Part shown: positions 17,009 through 27,896 of the stretch, piece after piece
Position numbering within the stretch: position 1 is the first letter of the stretch
Layout: each line of letters starts with the position of its first letter
NCBI GenBank assembly: GCA_016209205.1
Contig: JACQWQ010000273.1
Coordinates: 1 to 49,597 of the forward strand
DNA length: 49,597 nt
DNA from: Chloroflexota bacterium
GTDB lineage: Bacteria > Chloroflexota > Anaerolineae > UBA4142 > SHND01
Direction of reading: 5' to 3'
Translations under genes and position numbers: made by a program
The notes under the pieces: generated by a model
What the model was told of the DNA's origin: nothing
The model's database searches: none
What the model saw: only the letters and a program-made list of their open reading frames with translations

Positions 17009-17128
17009 AGTGACATGTGACAAGTAGCAAGTGACATGAGACGTGAGACGTTAAGCGTGAAACGTGAAACGTGAAGCGTGAGACTTGAAACCTCCCCTGT
17101 CACTCGTCACTTGTAACCCGTCACGTTC
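17009..17128. repeat. Short-repeat hairpin between atpE and atpF (units GTGACA / CGTGAAA)
   Basis: Left part: repeats of AAGTGACATG and ACGTGAAACGTGA. Right part: CTGTCACTCGTCACTTGTAA and CCGTCACGTT, complementary to the left arm. It ends just before the CAGGAGA site of atpF. Confidence 0.65.
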
Positions 17129-17142
17129 AGGAGAAAACCGAT

Positions 17143-17679
17143 ATGGATAAACTTGGTATCAATCTGCCGTGGTTTTTGACGCAGCTGACGGGCTTTTTGA
17201 TCGTGCTCTTTATCTTGCGCCAATTCACCTACAAACCGATTTTGAACATGCTCGAGACACGCAAAAGGAAAATTGCCGAATCGCTCGAGTATGCGGACAA
17301 GGTCAAAGCGGACGCGGCGGCGCAGCAAAAAGATTTCGAGCGTCGCCTGGATGAAGCGCGCCGCGAAGCCCAAGTTGCCGCGCAATCCGCGCAGCAAGCC
17401 GCCGAGCAAGAGCGGCAACGCATTCTTGCCGAAGCCCAAGCCGAAGCGGCCAAGATCAAGGAAGCAGCGCGCGGCGAACTCGATTATGAACGCAAACAGA
17501 TGGTGTCGGAATTGCGCCAACAAGTCATTGACCTTTCCGTGCTCGGCGCACAACGCGTCATCGGCGCAAATTTGGATGACCGCAAATCGCGCCAACTCGT
17601 CGAGAATTTCTTGAACGAAATGGATTTTGGCGCGAACGGACGAAAACCTGCCTCGACACGGGAGGGGGCGGGAGCGTAA
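17143..17679 (+). CDS. atpF: ATP synthase Fo subunit b
   Basis: 178 residues. One N-terminal membrane helix (WFLTQLTGFLIVLFILRQF) is followed by a long, charged, Ala/Glu/Gln-rich helix from about 35 to 145 that forms the peripheral stalk, and a short C-terminal part that contacts delta. ATG 17143 follows CAGGAGA. The stop is one base before atpH. Heptad-poor, right-handed coiled coil as usual for the b dimer. Confidence 0.93.
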   Translation: MDKLGINLPWFLTQLTGFLIVLFILRQFTYKPILNMLETRKRKIAESLEYADKVKADAAAQQKDFERRLDEARREAQVAAQSAQQAAEQERQRILAEAQAEAAKIKEAARGELDYERKQMVSELRQQVIDLSVLGAQRVIGANLDDRKSRQLVENFLNEMDFGANGRKPASTREGAGA

Positions 17680-17680
17680 T

Positions 17681-18205
17681 ATGGCAGATAAAGCCCTCGC
17701 GAAAAGTTACGCGCGCGCGGTTTTTGAAAAAGCCGTCGAAAAATACACGCGCGATTTGCACGCGCTCCACAGCGCCCTTGCCAAGAGCAACTTGCTGACG
17801 CGACTCGACAATCCCGGCGAATCGTTCGACAGCAAAAAGGCGCTCATCAACGGGCTTGTCCCGGCGCAAGCCGATCCCGAAGTGCGCAATCTGGCGCTGT
17901 TGCTTGCGAGCAAAAACCAGCTGCACCTGCTGGGCGATGTGGTCGGCGAATTTGATCGCATGGTCGCGCACGGCGGCGCGGGCAAATTTGCCCAGGTCAC
18001 GTCCACCATCGAGTTGACAGGTGAAGAAAAAGGGAAACTAGAAGCGCGAGTGCGCCAACAATACGGCGCAGACCTCGCGTTCGACTATCGCCTCGATCCC
18101 GCGATTCTCGGCGGCGTGGTCGTGCGTATCGGCGACGTGGTGATTGACGGGAGCGTGGCAGGCAAGCTCGCCGTGATGAAACAAAAATTGCAAAGCGCGC
18201 GATAA
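17681..18205 (+). CDS. atpH: ATP synthase F1 subunit delta
   Basis: 174 residues from ATG 17681, one base after atpF. The N-terminal helical domain starts KALAKSYARAVFEKAVE; the C-terminal signature is VTSTIELTGEEKGKLEARVRQQYG then LDPAILGGVVVRIGDVVIDGSVAGKLAVMKQKL, as expected for delta/OSCP. It joins the peripheral stalk to the top of F1. It is followed by a MITE-like insertion before atpA. Confidence 0.93.
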   Translation: MADKALAKSYARAVFEKAVEKYTRDLHALHSALAKSNLLTRLDNPGESFDSKKALINGLVPAQADPEVRNLALLLASKNQLHLLGDVVGEFDRMVAHGGAGKFAQVTSTIELTGEEKGKLEARVRQQYGADLAFDYRLDPAILGGVVVRIGDVVIDGSVAGKLAVMKQKLQSAR

Positions 18206-18212
18206 AGGGTAA

Positions 18213-18331
18213 GGACTCGTCCATAAATAAGTTGAGCACTTTTCCACAAAAAGCCGGCATGAAATCGTTTACAATGGCGATTCTTGGGGCACTTTAATGG
18301 CAAACTGCTCAAGTTATTGTTGGACGAATCC
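18213..18331. mobile_element. MITE-like element (119 bp) between atpH and atpA, TAA target duplication
   Basis: The ends 18213-18238 (GGACTCGTCCATAAATAAGT...) and 18306-18331 are 26-bp inverted repeats with four mismatches. The trinucleotide TAA flanks both sides (18210-18212 and 18332-18334), which fits a 3-bp target duplication. There is no coding capacity. It enlarges the atpH-atpA gap but leaves both genes intact. Confidence 0.65.
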
Positions 18332-18335
18332 TAAG

Positions 18336-18412
18336 GTGACGAGTGACGATGTGACGTGCGGCAAACTACGCCGCGCCTCCTCACCCGTCACCCGTCACCC
18401 GTCACTTGTAAC
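18336..18412. repeat. Short-repeat hairpin before atpA (unit CCCGTCA)
   Basis: GTGACGAGTGACGATGTGACG on the left is complementary to CACCCGTCACCCGTCACCCG on the right. The loop (GCGGCAAACTACGCCGC) is itself a small stem. The last repeat abuts the atpA ATG, where no Shine-Dalgarno site is visible. Confidence 0.65.
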
Positions 18413-19948
18413 ATGGCTCTGAATGTAGCAGAGATTACCGAACAGATTAAACGGCAGCTCGAAACTTTTGAAGCGCCGGTACAGAAAATGGACGTCGGAC
18501 AAATCATGGAAATCGGCGACGGTATCGCGCGCGTTTCCGGCTTGTCCAATGTCATGGCGGGCGAACTCGTCGAATTCCCAAAGAACGGTGTGCTCGCGCT
18601 TGCCCTGAATCTCGAAGATAACAACGTCGGCGTCGTCATTATGGGGGACTATGAAGACCTGGAGGAAGGCGACCTCGTGCGCAGCACCGGACGTCTGGCT
18701 TCGGTCCCCGTCGGCGCGGGGCTTTTCGGGCGCGTTGTCAACGCAGTCGGACAGCCGATTGACGGCAAAGGTCCGATTGATTCCACCTCGTTCCGCCCGG
18801 TCGAACGCATTGCCCCCGGCGTCGTACAGCGGCAACCGGTCAAGTCGCCGGTCCAAACCGGCGTCAAAGCGATTGACTCGATGATTCCGATTGGACGCGG
18901 GCAGCGCGAACTCATCATCGGCGACCGTCAAACGGGCAAGACCGCGTTGTGTCTCGACACGATCATCAATCAAAAAGGGCAAGACCTGGTTTGTATTTAC
19001 GTCGCCATCGGTCAAAAGCAGTCCACGATTGCTCAGGTTGTCGCGACACTCGAAAAATACGGCGCGATGGAATACACCACCGTCGTCAGCGCGTCGGCGT
19101 CGGACCCCGCGCCGCTGCAATATCTCGCGCCGTACGCCGGCACGGCGATGGGCGAAGAGGTCATGGAAAACGGCGTCATGGTCGGCGGCAAAATGATTCG
19201 CGACGCGCTCATCATTTACGATGACTTGTCAAAACACGCGTGGGCATACCGCCAGATTTCGCTGCTCTTGCGCCGCCCGCCCGGACGCGAAGCGTACCCC
19301 GGCGACATTTTCTATCTGCACTCGCGCCTGCTCGAACGTTCGGCGCGTTTGAACAAGGAACTCGGCGGCGGCTCGCTGACGTCTTTGCCGATCATCGAAA
19401 CCCAAGCCGGCGACGTGTCCGCGTACATTCCGACGAACGTCATTTCCATCACCGACGGACAAATTTATTTGCTCGCCGATTTGTTTTATGCCGGCATACG
19501 ACCCGCCTTGGACGTTGGCATTTCGGTCTCGCGCGTCGGTTCGAACGCGCAGACCAAAGCCATGAAAAAAGTTGCGGGCCGTTTGAAGCTCGACCTCGCG
19601 CAATATCGTTCCCTCGCAGCATTCGCCCAATTCGGTTCGTCGCTCGATAAAGCCACGCGTGACCAACTGGAACGCGGGCAGCGCATGACCGAACTGCTCA
19701 AGCAGTCGCAGTATCAACCCGTTTCGCTGGCGAACCAAGTCATGATCCTGTATGCGGGCACGAACGGCTATCTGGACGACGTACCGATTGATCAAGTACG
19801 CGCGTTCGAGACCGCGTTCTTGCGCTATATGGAAGCGTCACATCCCGACGTTGGACGCAAGATTGCCCAAGTCAAAGATATAGACGGCAGCACGGAAGCG
19901 GCGTTGAAAAGCGCGCTGCAAGATTTCAAACGCGCGGGAAGCTATTAG
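18413..19948 (+). CDS. atpA: ATP synthase F1 subunit alpha
   Basis: 511 residues from ATG 18413. Regulatory nucleotide site with the P-loop GDRQTGKTA (170-178), the arginine finger in [15 protein letters not shown], and the family motif [27 protein letters not shown]. Length is normal. The usual KQAVAYRQ stretch reads KHAWAYRQ here, a mild variation. The start lies in a repeat region with no clear ribosome-binding site. Confidence 0.97.
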   Translation: MALNVAEITEQIKRQLETFEAPVQKMDVGQIMEIGDGIARVSGLSNVMAGELVEFPKNGVLALALNLEDNNVGVVIMGDYEDLEEGDLVRSTGRLASVPVGAGLFGRVVNAVGQPIDGKGPIDSTSFRPVERIAPGVVQRQPVKSPVQTGVKAIDSMIPIGRGQRELIIGDRQTGKTALCLDTIINQKGQDLVCIYVAIGQKQSTIAQVVATLEKYGAMEYTTVVSASASDPAPLQYLAPYAGTAMGEEVMENGVMVGGKMIRDALIIYDDLSKHAWAYRQISLLLRRPPGREAYPGDIFYLHSRLLERSARLNKELGGGSLTSLPIIETQAGDVSAYIPTNVISITDGQIYLLADLFYAGIRPALDVGISVSRVGSNAQTKAMKKVAGRLKLDLAQYRSLAAFAQFGSSLDKATRDQLERGQRMTELLKQSQYQPVSLANQVMILYAGTNGYLDDVPIDQVRAFETAFLRYMEASHPDVGRKIAQVKDIDGSTEAALKSALQDFKRAGSY

Positions 19949-19979
19949 GGCTTTTGCGCTGGCATTCAGCGCAATTGCA

Positions 19980-20037
19980 GATTTCGGATTTTGGATTTAT
20001 AACCGTAGGCATGTTTGACCATCCAAAATCCGAAATC
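19980..20037. repeat. Short-repeat hairpin after atpA (unit GGATTT)
   Basis: GATTTCGGATTTTGGA (19980-19995) and TCCAAAATCCGAAATC (20022-20037) are perfect 16-bp inverted repeats around a 26-nt loop. Confidence 0.7.
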
Positions 20038-20088
20038 CGCTTGCGACGCGCCTTGTCGCAGAAAATTCTGTGGGGTTCTCTTTTGCTC

Positions 20089-20847
20089 GTGAACGTTAAA
20101 AAAATCATAGGGCTGGCAAGTCTTGGCGCGCTGGCAATTGCAGGGATTGCCTGTAACAGCAACGACGCGGCGCCGACGCGCACGCGCGTCGCGGAAGTCG
20201 CGCCGACGCAAACACCGTGGATCATTTACATTTCCGTCACTGTGACGCCGGGTCCAGCGACGGCGACGCTTGAACCGACAAGCACACCCAATGCGCCCGA
20301 ACCCACCGCGGTACCACCGACGCGCACACGTGCCCCGGTGACTCGCGCACCCACGCAGCCGCCGCAACCCACCGCGCCGCCGGAACCGCCCACTGCCGAA
20401 CCGCCGACCTCCACTGCGACGCCGAGTTGCGGGCAAGCATATCAGGTGACGAACTTGAAATTCCCAGAGAATGGGACCAAACGTCGCGCTTTACCAGGAG
20501 CCAGTGGTGGAGGCGGGGCGATTGAGTTTCAATGGGATGAAATTGCCGCCTATGAGATGAGTCCATTGATTGGATACCGAGTCAATATTCGCACGCCTGC
20601 GAATAGCCAAGCACTATACATCTCACATAACGACTATCTTCGAGAGAAACGAGCAGTGCTTACACAACAAGCTACATATGGGCTGACGTTGGGTGATGAC
20701 ACCACTGCAAGCTGGAATGTCGAAGTAATTATGTCAAGTGGCGAATTCAATGATAAAGGAGATGATGCACAGCCACCCGTGGGTACCGTCACAGTGTGTG
20801 GACCTGCTTCGCCCACTTTTACTATTGAGCTTGCGGTCGAGGAATAG
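20089..20847 (+). CDS. Putative lipoprotein with Pro/Thr linker, first of four in the ATP synthase operon
   Basis: The start GTG 20089 is chosen because it gives a compact lipoprotein signal (VNVKKIIGLASLGALAIAGIAC, Cys22). A linker of about 90 residues rich in PT/AP repeats follows, then a globular domain of about 130 residues beginning SCGQAYQVTNLKFPENG and holding a second Cys (TVTVCGP). The globular part is encoded by noticeably less GC-rich DNA than the linker and is not clearly related to the domain of the next lipoproteins. No known family. Likely outer face of the membrane. Confidence 0.6.
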   Translation: MNVKKIIGLASLGALAIAGIACNSNDAAPTRTRVAEVAPTQTPWIIYISVTVTPGPATATLEPTSTPNAPEPTAVPPTRTRAPVTRAPTQPPQPTAPPEPPTAEPPTSTATPSCGQAYQVTNLKFPENGTKRRALPGASGGGGAIEFQWDEIAAYEMSPLIGYRVNIRTPANSQALYISHNDYLREKRAVLTQQATYGLTLGDDTTASWNVEVIMSSGEFNDKGDDAQPPVGTVTVCGPASPTFTIELAVEE

Positions 20848-20868
20848 CAAGGGGGAGGAGATCACCAA

Positions 20869-21093
20869 ATGACCAAGTTACTCAAACAAGCAATTGCCGA
20901 AATCGAGAAACTGCCAGAGGATGCGCAAGATGCGATTGCGGCGCAAATGTTGGCTGAGCTGGAGGATGAACTGGCTTGGGAAGCGCGCTTCGACGCGACG
21001 ACGGATGAGCAGTGGGATCGCATGGTGGCAATGGTTCGGCAAGAAATCTCGGATGGTAACATCACACCTCTCGATAGTATTTTTCCATCTTAG
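20869..21093 (+). CDS. Putative antitoxin of a RelE/ParE-type pair
   Basis: 74 acidic residues (ATG 20869 after GGGGGAGGAG). The helical N-terminus (LLKQAIAEIEKLPEDAQDAIAAQMLAELEDELAWEARF) is typical of short antitoxins that precede ParE/RelE-like toxins; no separate DNA-binding domain is obvious. The toxin gene starts 10 bases after its stop. The pair sits between lipoprotein genes inside the ATP synthase operon, on the same strand. Confidence 0.75.
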   Translation: MTKLLKQAIAEIEKLPEDAQDAIAAQMLAELEDELAWEARFDATTDEQWDRMVAMVRQEISDGNITPLDSIFPS

Positions 21094-21103
21094 TTTCCAA
21101 AAC

Positions 21104-21373
21104 ATGAAATCCAGTGTCACCAAATCATTTCGCAAGCAACTGGAAGAATTACCCACAGAAGTTCGGCAGCAAGCAGATCGGGCGTACGAGTTGTGGCGCA
21201 AGGACCCATTTCACGCAAGTTTGCAATTCAAACGCGTAAGCCGGCGGCAGGGGATCTATTCGGTTCGCATCGGTCTGGGTTATCGCGCGTTAGGTTTGCG
21301 CGAACACGACCAAGTTTTTTGGTACTGGATTGGACCGCATGCAGAGTATGATGAGTTGCTGAAACAACTGTGA
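21104..21373 (+). CDS. RelE/ParE superfamily toxin
   Basis: 89 basic residues from ATG 21104. The pattern SFRKQLEELPTEVRQQADRAYELWRKDPFHASLQFKRV...YSVRIGLGYRALG...FWYWIGPHAEYDELL is that of small RelE/ParE toxins (the R-V-G-x-x-Y-R-x-L strand and the final W-IG-H-x-Y-D). Members act as ribosome-dependent mRNA interferases or gyrase inhibitors; which applies here cannot be told. Partnered with the gene immediately upstream. Confidence 0.8.
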   Translation: MKSSVTKSFRKQLEELPTEVRQQADRAYELWRKDPFHASLQFKRVSRRQGIYSVRIGLGYRALGLREHDQVFWYWIGPHAEYDELLKQL

Positions 21374-21407
21374 TCTAGTCCAAGATTTCGTCATGGTGAA
21401 AGAGCGT

Positions 21408-22178
21408 ATGAGTCGTATTCATTTGTTGGGTTTAGTCAGCATCGTCAGCGTTTTTGTGTTGGGATTGTTGGGTTGCCAACAACGTCCGGCAGTGCCCACC
21501 GTTGCAATCCAGCCGACAGAACCCGTAGTTCTGATCGTCGTTACGGCGACGAGCCAGCCGACACTTGCACCAACCAAGACGCCCGAGCCGAGTATTACGC
21601 TCATCCCGACATTGACGCAGCAAGTGACGGCAACGTTGACCGCGACAGTTCAAGCAAAGCCGACTGTTGCGCCGACCAAAGCGGTGGTGATACCTACCGC
21701 GCCTCCGTCGCAACCCACGCCGACGACGGAACCGACAAATCCGCCTGCGCCGTCGAGTTTCGCTGCGCCGCAAGCGCGCAGTCCTGAAGGCAAAGCATTC
21801 CGCGATGGCGATACGCTGCGTTTTGAATTTGCAGGGGTAGGACCCCTGGCGGCGGATCAATGCTATCGCATTGACGTGACGCTGGGCAATCCGACGGGAC
21901 CCGGCGGGGTTGGAGATTACTGGGTGGGCTTGTGCGGAGATCAGACGGCAGTGGGCGGAGCATTGCGCTTTGATGTCAAACCCGGTCGTTTTCGCGACGA
22001 ACCAAATTATGGGACGCTTTTGGTTTCAGCGGACAATGTGATCCCGCCAACGCCCGAATATGTTATGAATTGGTTCGTAAGTGTCGTGCGCCGCGTGGAT
22101 ATGACCGACCCGGTTCATCCGACGGTGGAGGCGCTCAGCCCGGCAAGCGGCGCGCTGCAAAATACATTCTTTAGGTAG
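21408..22178 (+). CDS. Putative lipoprotein, second paralogue in the ATP synthase operon
   Basis: ATG 21408 gives a clean lipoprotein signal ending VLGLLGC; ATG 21393 is an alternative. A Pro/Thr-rich linker reaches about residue 115. The globular domain shares a pattern with the next two genes: hydrophobic strand LRFEFAGVGPL, then DQCYRIDVTL, a second Cys about 30 residues later (VGLCGD), RFDVKPGRF, and PNYGTLL. The two Cys probably form a disulfide. Function unknown; it is a surface lipoprotein by inference. Confidence 0.7.
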   Translation: MSRIHLLGLVSIVSVFVLGLLGCQQRPAVPTVAIQPTEPVVLIVVTATSQPTLAPTKTPEPSITLIPTLTQQVTATLTATVQAKPTVAPTKAVVIPTAPPSQPTPTTEPTNPPAPSSFAAPQARSPEGKAFRDGDTLRFEFAGVGPLAADQCYRIDVTLGNPTGPGGVGDYWVGLCGDQTAVGGALRFDVKPGRFRDEPNYGTLLVSADNVIPPTPEYVMNWFVSVVRRVDMTDPVHPTVEALSPASGALQNTFFR

Positions 22179-22228
22179 TAACGAATTCATTCGTTTTGAG
22201 GGGGGGGAAAAAGGGGCGAAAGAACTGC

Positions 22229-22897
22229 ATGAAATGTTGGCTGATTTTTTTGGCGCTGTTGAGTGTTACAGCTTGTTCCTCACCACCGACGCCGACGCCG
22301 ACGCCAACATCGCCTCCGGCAACTTTAATTGCAACCGTGGTACCCATCCCGACATTGCTGCCCACCGTCACCATTCCCGCGCCAACGCAACCACCCGCAA
22401 GCGCGACGCCGGAACCGACGGCAACGCGCCGCACCACAACCAATGTCCAACCGCCGACGCGCTTTAACGCGCCCGCGCTGCTAGCGCCGCAGCCACCCAC
22501 CTTGTTCAAGGATGGCAACGACATCAAATTCACGTACGCGGCGGTGGGCAAACTCGAACCGAATCAGTGTTACCTATTGCACGTCGAACTAGCAGTGCCC
22601 AATCTTGAAAAGGGCAATCGCGGGGACGATTTCTTGGATACAGCGAACTGCGGCGACCCAGGACCGACAGGCAAAGAATTGTCCTTTGTGTTGTATCGTG
22701 GAAAATTTACCAACTCACCCAATTACGGAACGATTCTCGCCCAAACCCTCGCGCTCGCGCCGGAAGCCAGACAGTTGAAACTGACCTGGCTCGTGCGGGT
22801 CGTACAAAACAATGGACGCGCCGCTGACGGGGTGCATTACCGTACGGTACCGTTGAGTCCCAATAGCCCCGTCATCGAACTCGAGTTCCAACCGTAA
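22229..22897 (+). CDS. Putative lipoprotein, third paralogue in the ATP synthase operon
   Basis: 222 residues from ATG 22229 after an AAGGGG site. Signal ending LLSVTAC, then a long PTPTPTP linker. The domain repeats the paralogue pattern: IKFTYAAVGKLEPNQCYLLHVEL, DTANCGDPG, LSFVLYRGKF, SPNYGTILAQTLAL, LTWLVRVVQN and a final PLSP. It ends one base before the next gene, so the two are tightly coupled. No named family recognised. Confidence 0.7.
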   Translation: MKCWLIFLALLSVTACSSPPTPTPTPTSPPATLIATVVPIPTLLPTVTIPAPTQPPASATPEPTATRRTTTNVQPPTRFNAPALLAPQPPTLFKDGNDIKFTYAAVGKLEPNQCYLLHVELAVPNLEKGNRGDDFLDTANCGDPGPTGKELSFVLYRGKFTNSPNYGTILAQTLALAPEARQLKLTWLVRVVQNNGRAADGVHYRTVPLSPNSPVIELEFQP

Positions 22898-22898
22898 T

Positions 22899-23621
22899 AT
22901 GAAATTCAAACTTTCACTCGTCGCTTTGATTTTGTTTGTCGTCGGTTGCGCGAGCACGCCGACACCCGCGCCGACGGTTGCCGCGCCGACCGCGATTCCG
23001 ACGGCGATTCCGAAACCGACGCAGGCGCCCACGAACACACCCTTGCCGCCGACGCCAACCACTGCGCCGACCGTCACGCCGCTGCCGCCGACTAACACGC
23101 CGATTCCTGCCACACCGACGGCGACGGCAACCAATACGCGTGTGCCCGTCACGCGTCAGCCAACCGCGTTACCGACGGCAACTCAAGTCGCACTCAAGTA
23201 CAGCGCGCCGAATTTGGTCGAGCCGCTTACCGGAGATACACGCGTCGCGCGGCGCGACGATTTTGTTTTTGTGTGGGAACCGGCGGGCGATTTGGAAGCC
23301 AACGAGTGTTATTTGTTGACCTTACAAGTCAAGAGTTTGGTGGACCCGCAACAAGAACACTATGGCGAAGAAAAATATCTCGTCCAGGCGTCGTGCGACT
23401 CGGATATTCAAGGGGGCCCGTTGCGGTTTACCGTGAATCGTCGCGCGCCAGCGCCGAATTACGACGGACTCATCGCAACGGCAGATGCGTTAGCGGGCAA
23501 CATTTCCAGCCAAGAGTATCTGGCGCGTTGGACCGTCCAGGTTGTTTTGAATCAGGACGGCAACTTGGTTCCGCTCAGCCCGCCCAGCGCGACCGGCGAG
23601 TTCCGTTTGCTTAATCCATAA
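22899..23621 (+). CDS. Putative lipoprotein, fourth paralogue in the ATP synthase operon
   Basis: 240 residues. Signal ending LFVVGCAS, a linker of about 80 residues made of PTxPT/TPLPPT repeats, then the shared domain: FVFVWEPAGDLEANECYLLTLQV, VQASCDSD, LRFTVNRR, APNYDGLIATADAL, ARWTVQVVLNQDGNLVPLSPPS. It begins one base after its neighbour and ends immediately before the perfect hairpin that precedes atpG. Confidence 0.7.
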   Translation: MKFKLSLVALILFVVGCASTPTPAPTVAAPTAIPTAIPKPTQAPTNTPLPPTPTTAPTVTPLPPTNTPIPATPTATATNTRVPVTRQPTALPTATQVALKYSAPNLVEPLTGDTRVARRDDFVFVWEPAGDLEANECYLLTLQVKSLVDPQQEHYGEEKYLVQASCDSDIQGGPLRFTVNRRAPAPNYDGLIATADALAGNISSQEYLARWTVQVVLNQDGNLVPLSPPSATGEFRLLNP

Positions 23622-23624
23622 AGG

Positions 23625-23672
23625 GAATGCACAATGCACAATGAACAAGAGATCATTGTGCATTGTGCATTC
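23625..23672. repeat. Perfect 20-bp hairpin before atpG (unit AATGCAC)
   Basis: 23625-23644 (GAATGCACAATGCACAATGA) is exactly complementary to 23653-23672 around an 8-nt loop. Each arm contains two copies of the unit. Another half-copy (GCATTGTTCATTG) follows, and the atpG ATG is 19 bases after the stem. Confidence 0.85.
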
Positions 23673-23690
23673 CGCATTGTTCATTGCTGA

Positions 23691-26097
<2,407 letters not shown>

Positions 26098-26172
26098 ACA
26101 GGTAGACAGGTAGACGGGTATCTTTTCGTGCGTTACCTGTTTTCCTGTTTCCCTGTTTACCCTTTCTACTTG
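26098..26172. repeat. Short-repeat hairpin between atpD and atpC (unit ACAGGTAG)
   Basis: ACAGGTAGACAGGTAGACGG on the left; TACCTGTTTTCCTGTTTCCC and TGTTTACCC on the right, roughly complementary. It fills the gap up to the atpC ATG. Confidence 0.6.
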
Positions 26173-26173
26173 C

Positions 26174-26602
26174 ATGACTATTCATCTCGACATTGTGACC
26201 ATCGAGCGCGTCGTCGTGAGCGAAGACGTAGATTACGTCAGCGCGCCCGGCATTGACGGCGTGTTGGGCATTCTGCCGAAACACGAACCGCTGCTTACTG
26301 CGCTTGCGATTGGCGAGCTGCACTATCGCAAAGCAAACACGGATTACTCGTTTGCGATTGGCGGCGGTTTTATGGAAGTGCGCCCGGATAAGGTGATCGT
26401 TCTGGCGGACGCCGCCGAAAGCGCCGATGAAATTGACGAACAACGCGCCGAACAGGCGCGCAAGCGCGCCCAAGAACTGATGGCACAAAAAGTCCAAGCC
26501 GGTGTAGATATAGCGCAAGCGGCTTTGATCGAACAATCCTTCCGTCGCGCCGAACTCCGCTTAAAGGTTGCGCGCAGACGACGCGGGGGAACGCAGGAAT
26601 AG
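26174..26602 (+). CDS. atpC: ATP synthase F1 subunit epsilon
   Basis: 142 residues. N-terminal beta-sandwich with LDIVTIERVVVSEDVDYVSAPGIDGVLGILPKHEPLLTAL, typical of epsilon, then GGGFMEVRPDKVIVLADAAE, and a C-terminal helical hairpin (IDEQRAEQARKRAQELMAQ and the basic tail) that can extend into F1 and inhibit ATP hydrolysis. Last atp gene of the operon. Confidence 0.94.
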   Translation: MTIHLDIVTIERVVVSEDVDYVSAPGIDGVLGILPKHEPLLTALAIGELHYRKANTDYSFAIGGGFMEVRPDKVIVLADAAESADEIDEQRAEQARKRAQELMAQKVQAGVDIAQAALIEQSFRRAELRLKVARRRRGGTQE

Positions 26603-26678
26603 TGCGATAGTGCGATAGTGACATCGTGCAATAGTTTGCACTAGTTCACTATCGCACTAACTCACTATCGCACTAAAC
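26602..26678. repeat. Short-repeat hairpin before mreB (unit ATAGTGCG)
   Basis: TAGTGCGATAGTGCGATAGT on the left; CACTATCGCACTAACTCACT and ATCGCACTA on the right. The mreB GTG follows within four bases, without a visible Shine-Dalgarno site. Confidence 0.7.
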
Positions 26679-26681
26679 AAA

Positions 26682-27701
26682 GTGGCAGTATTCGTACGAC
26701 AGATCGGGATTGACCTCGGCACCATGAACGTGCTCGTGTATGTTCGCGGGCGCGGCATCGTGCTGCAAGAACCTTCGCTGGTCGCCATTTCTATCCAGGA
26801 CAACAAAATCGTCGCGCTCGGCGAAGAAGCCAAAGCGATGTTGGGACGCACGCCGGAAAATATCCAGGTCATGCGTCCGATGCGCGATGGCGTGATCGCT
26901 GATTACATGGTGACAGAGGCGATGCTGCGCTACTTTATTCAAAAAGTGTGCGGACGCTTTCAAATGTCGGTTGGTGTCAGGCCCGAAATCGCTATTTCTG
27001 TTCCTGTTGGCGTAACTACCGTAGAATCGCGCGCAGTCCACGACGCCGCCATCGCGGCGGGTGGACGAATCGCGCACCTGATCCCCGAACCGCTCGCGGC
27101 GGCGATGGGCGCGGGGCTGCCGGTGCACACGCCGACGGGCAACATGGTCGTGGACATTGGCGGCGGCGCAAGTGAAGCGGCGGTCATTGCCGTAAATGGC
27201 ATTGTGGTTTCGTCGTCCGTGCGCGTCGCCGGTTTGAAAATTGACGAAGCCATCACGAACTATATTCGCAAGAAATACAATTTGATGATTGGCGAGCAGA
27301 CCGCCGAAGACATCAAGATCCAAATCGGTTCCGCGCTGCCGCTCGAAGAAGACGTGCAAATGGAAGTGCGCGGACGCGATCAAGTCGCCGGTTTGCCGCG
27401 CACAATTCGCGTCAGCGCAGGCGAAGTGACTGACGCGATTTCCGAGCCGCTCGCCGCGATCGCGGGCGTCACGCGTTCGGTCTTGGAAAAAACACCGCCC
27501 GAACTTGCCGCCGACATTATTGATCGCGGCATGGTCTTGACCGGCGGCGGCGCGTTGCTGCGCAATCTCGACCGCTACCTCACGCGCGAGACCGGCGTGC
27601 CGTGCTACCCTGCCGAAAATCCGATTGCGTGCGTCGCGATTGGCGCGGGGCGCGCGGTGGAACAACTCGAGTTGGTACGGAAAAGCATGGTGCAGGTGTA
27701 G
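26682..27701 (+). CDS. mreB: Rod-shape-determining actin homologue MreB
   Basis: 339 residues from GTG 26682. Actin-fold nucleotide motifs: phosphate 1 [13 protein letters not shown], connect 1 and phosphate 2 [17 protein letters not shown], and adenosine motif [15 protein letters not shown]. MreB/Mbl filaments under the membrane direct cell-wall elongation. Position straight after atpC suggests co-transcription with the ATP synthase. The TAG stop lies in a GTAGGGGCGAACCCTTGTGG-type repeat that recurs in the cydD element. Confidence 0.93.
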   Translation: MAVFVRQIGIDLGTMNVLVYVRGRGIVLQEPSLVAISIQDNKIVALGEEAKAMLGRTPENIQVMRPMRDGVIADYMVTEAMLRYFIQKVCGRFQMSVGVRPEIAISVPVGVTTVESRAVHDAAIAAGGRIAHLIPEPLAAAMGAGLPVHTPTGNMVVDIGGGASEAAVIAVNGIVVSSSVRVAGLKIDEAITNYIRKKYNLMIGEQTAEDIKIQIGSALPLEEDVQMEVRGRDQVAGLPRTIRVSAGEVTDAISEPLAAIAGVTRSVLEKTPPELAADIIDRGMVLTGGGALLRNLDRYLTRETGVPCYPAENPIACVAIGAGRAVEQLELVRKSMVQV

Positions 27702-27724
27702 GGGCGAACCCTTGTGGGTACCCC
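27699..27724. repeat. Palindromic GTAGGGGCGA...ACCCC repeat overlapping the mreB stop
   Basis: GGGGCGAACCCTTGTGGGTA runs from the mreB stop codon. The same family (GTAGGGGC...GCCCCTAC with CCACAAGGG inside) forms the core of the element in cydD at 31295-31355. Confidence 0.45.
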
Positions 27725-27778
27725 ATAGCGGCGTGTGAGCGCCCATTTCAGATTTCAGATTTTAGATTGCAGATTGAA

Positions 27779-27815
27779 AAATGCCGTGGCGACATGCTAC
27801 GGCGTTTTGTTTTTG
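27779..27815 (+). terminator. Rho-independent terminator after mreB
   Basis: AATGCCGT (27780-27787) pairs with ACGGCGTT (27799-27806), followed by TTTGTTTTT. It is preceded by degenerate CAGATTT repeats (27746-27776). It probably ends the atp-mreB transcript. Confidence 0.7.
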
Positions 27816-27896
27816 GGGGGTATGAAATGTGGCGCGAGTTCCCACAAAAAAGTGATGTATAATATTGCCACGTATATGTGTAACAAAAGGTGATGT

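Noticed and set aside
17009..17128. Possible CRISPR-like array (regular GTGAAACGTGA repeats)
   Set aside because: Units are 6-11 bp and contiguous, with no unique spacers and no cas genes; it is a tandem-repeat hairpin.
18356..18412. N-terminal extension of AtpA through the CCCGTCA repeats
   Set aside because: It would add repeat-encoded residues not found in the family; ATG 18413 gives the normal N-terminus.
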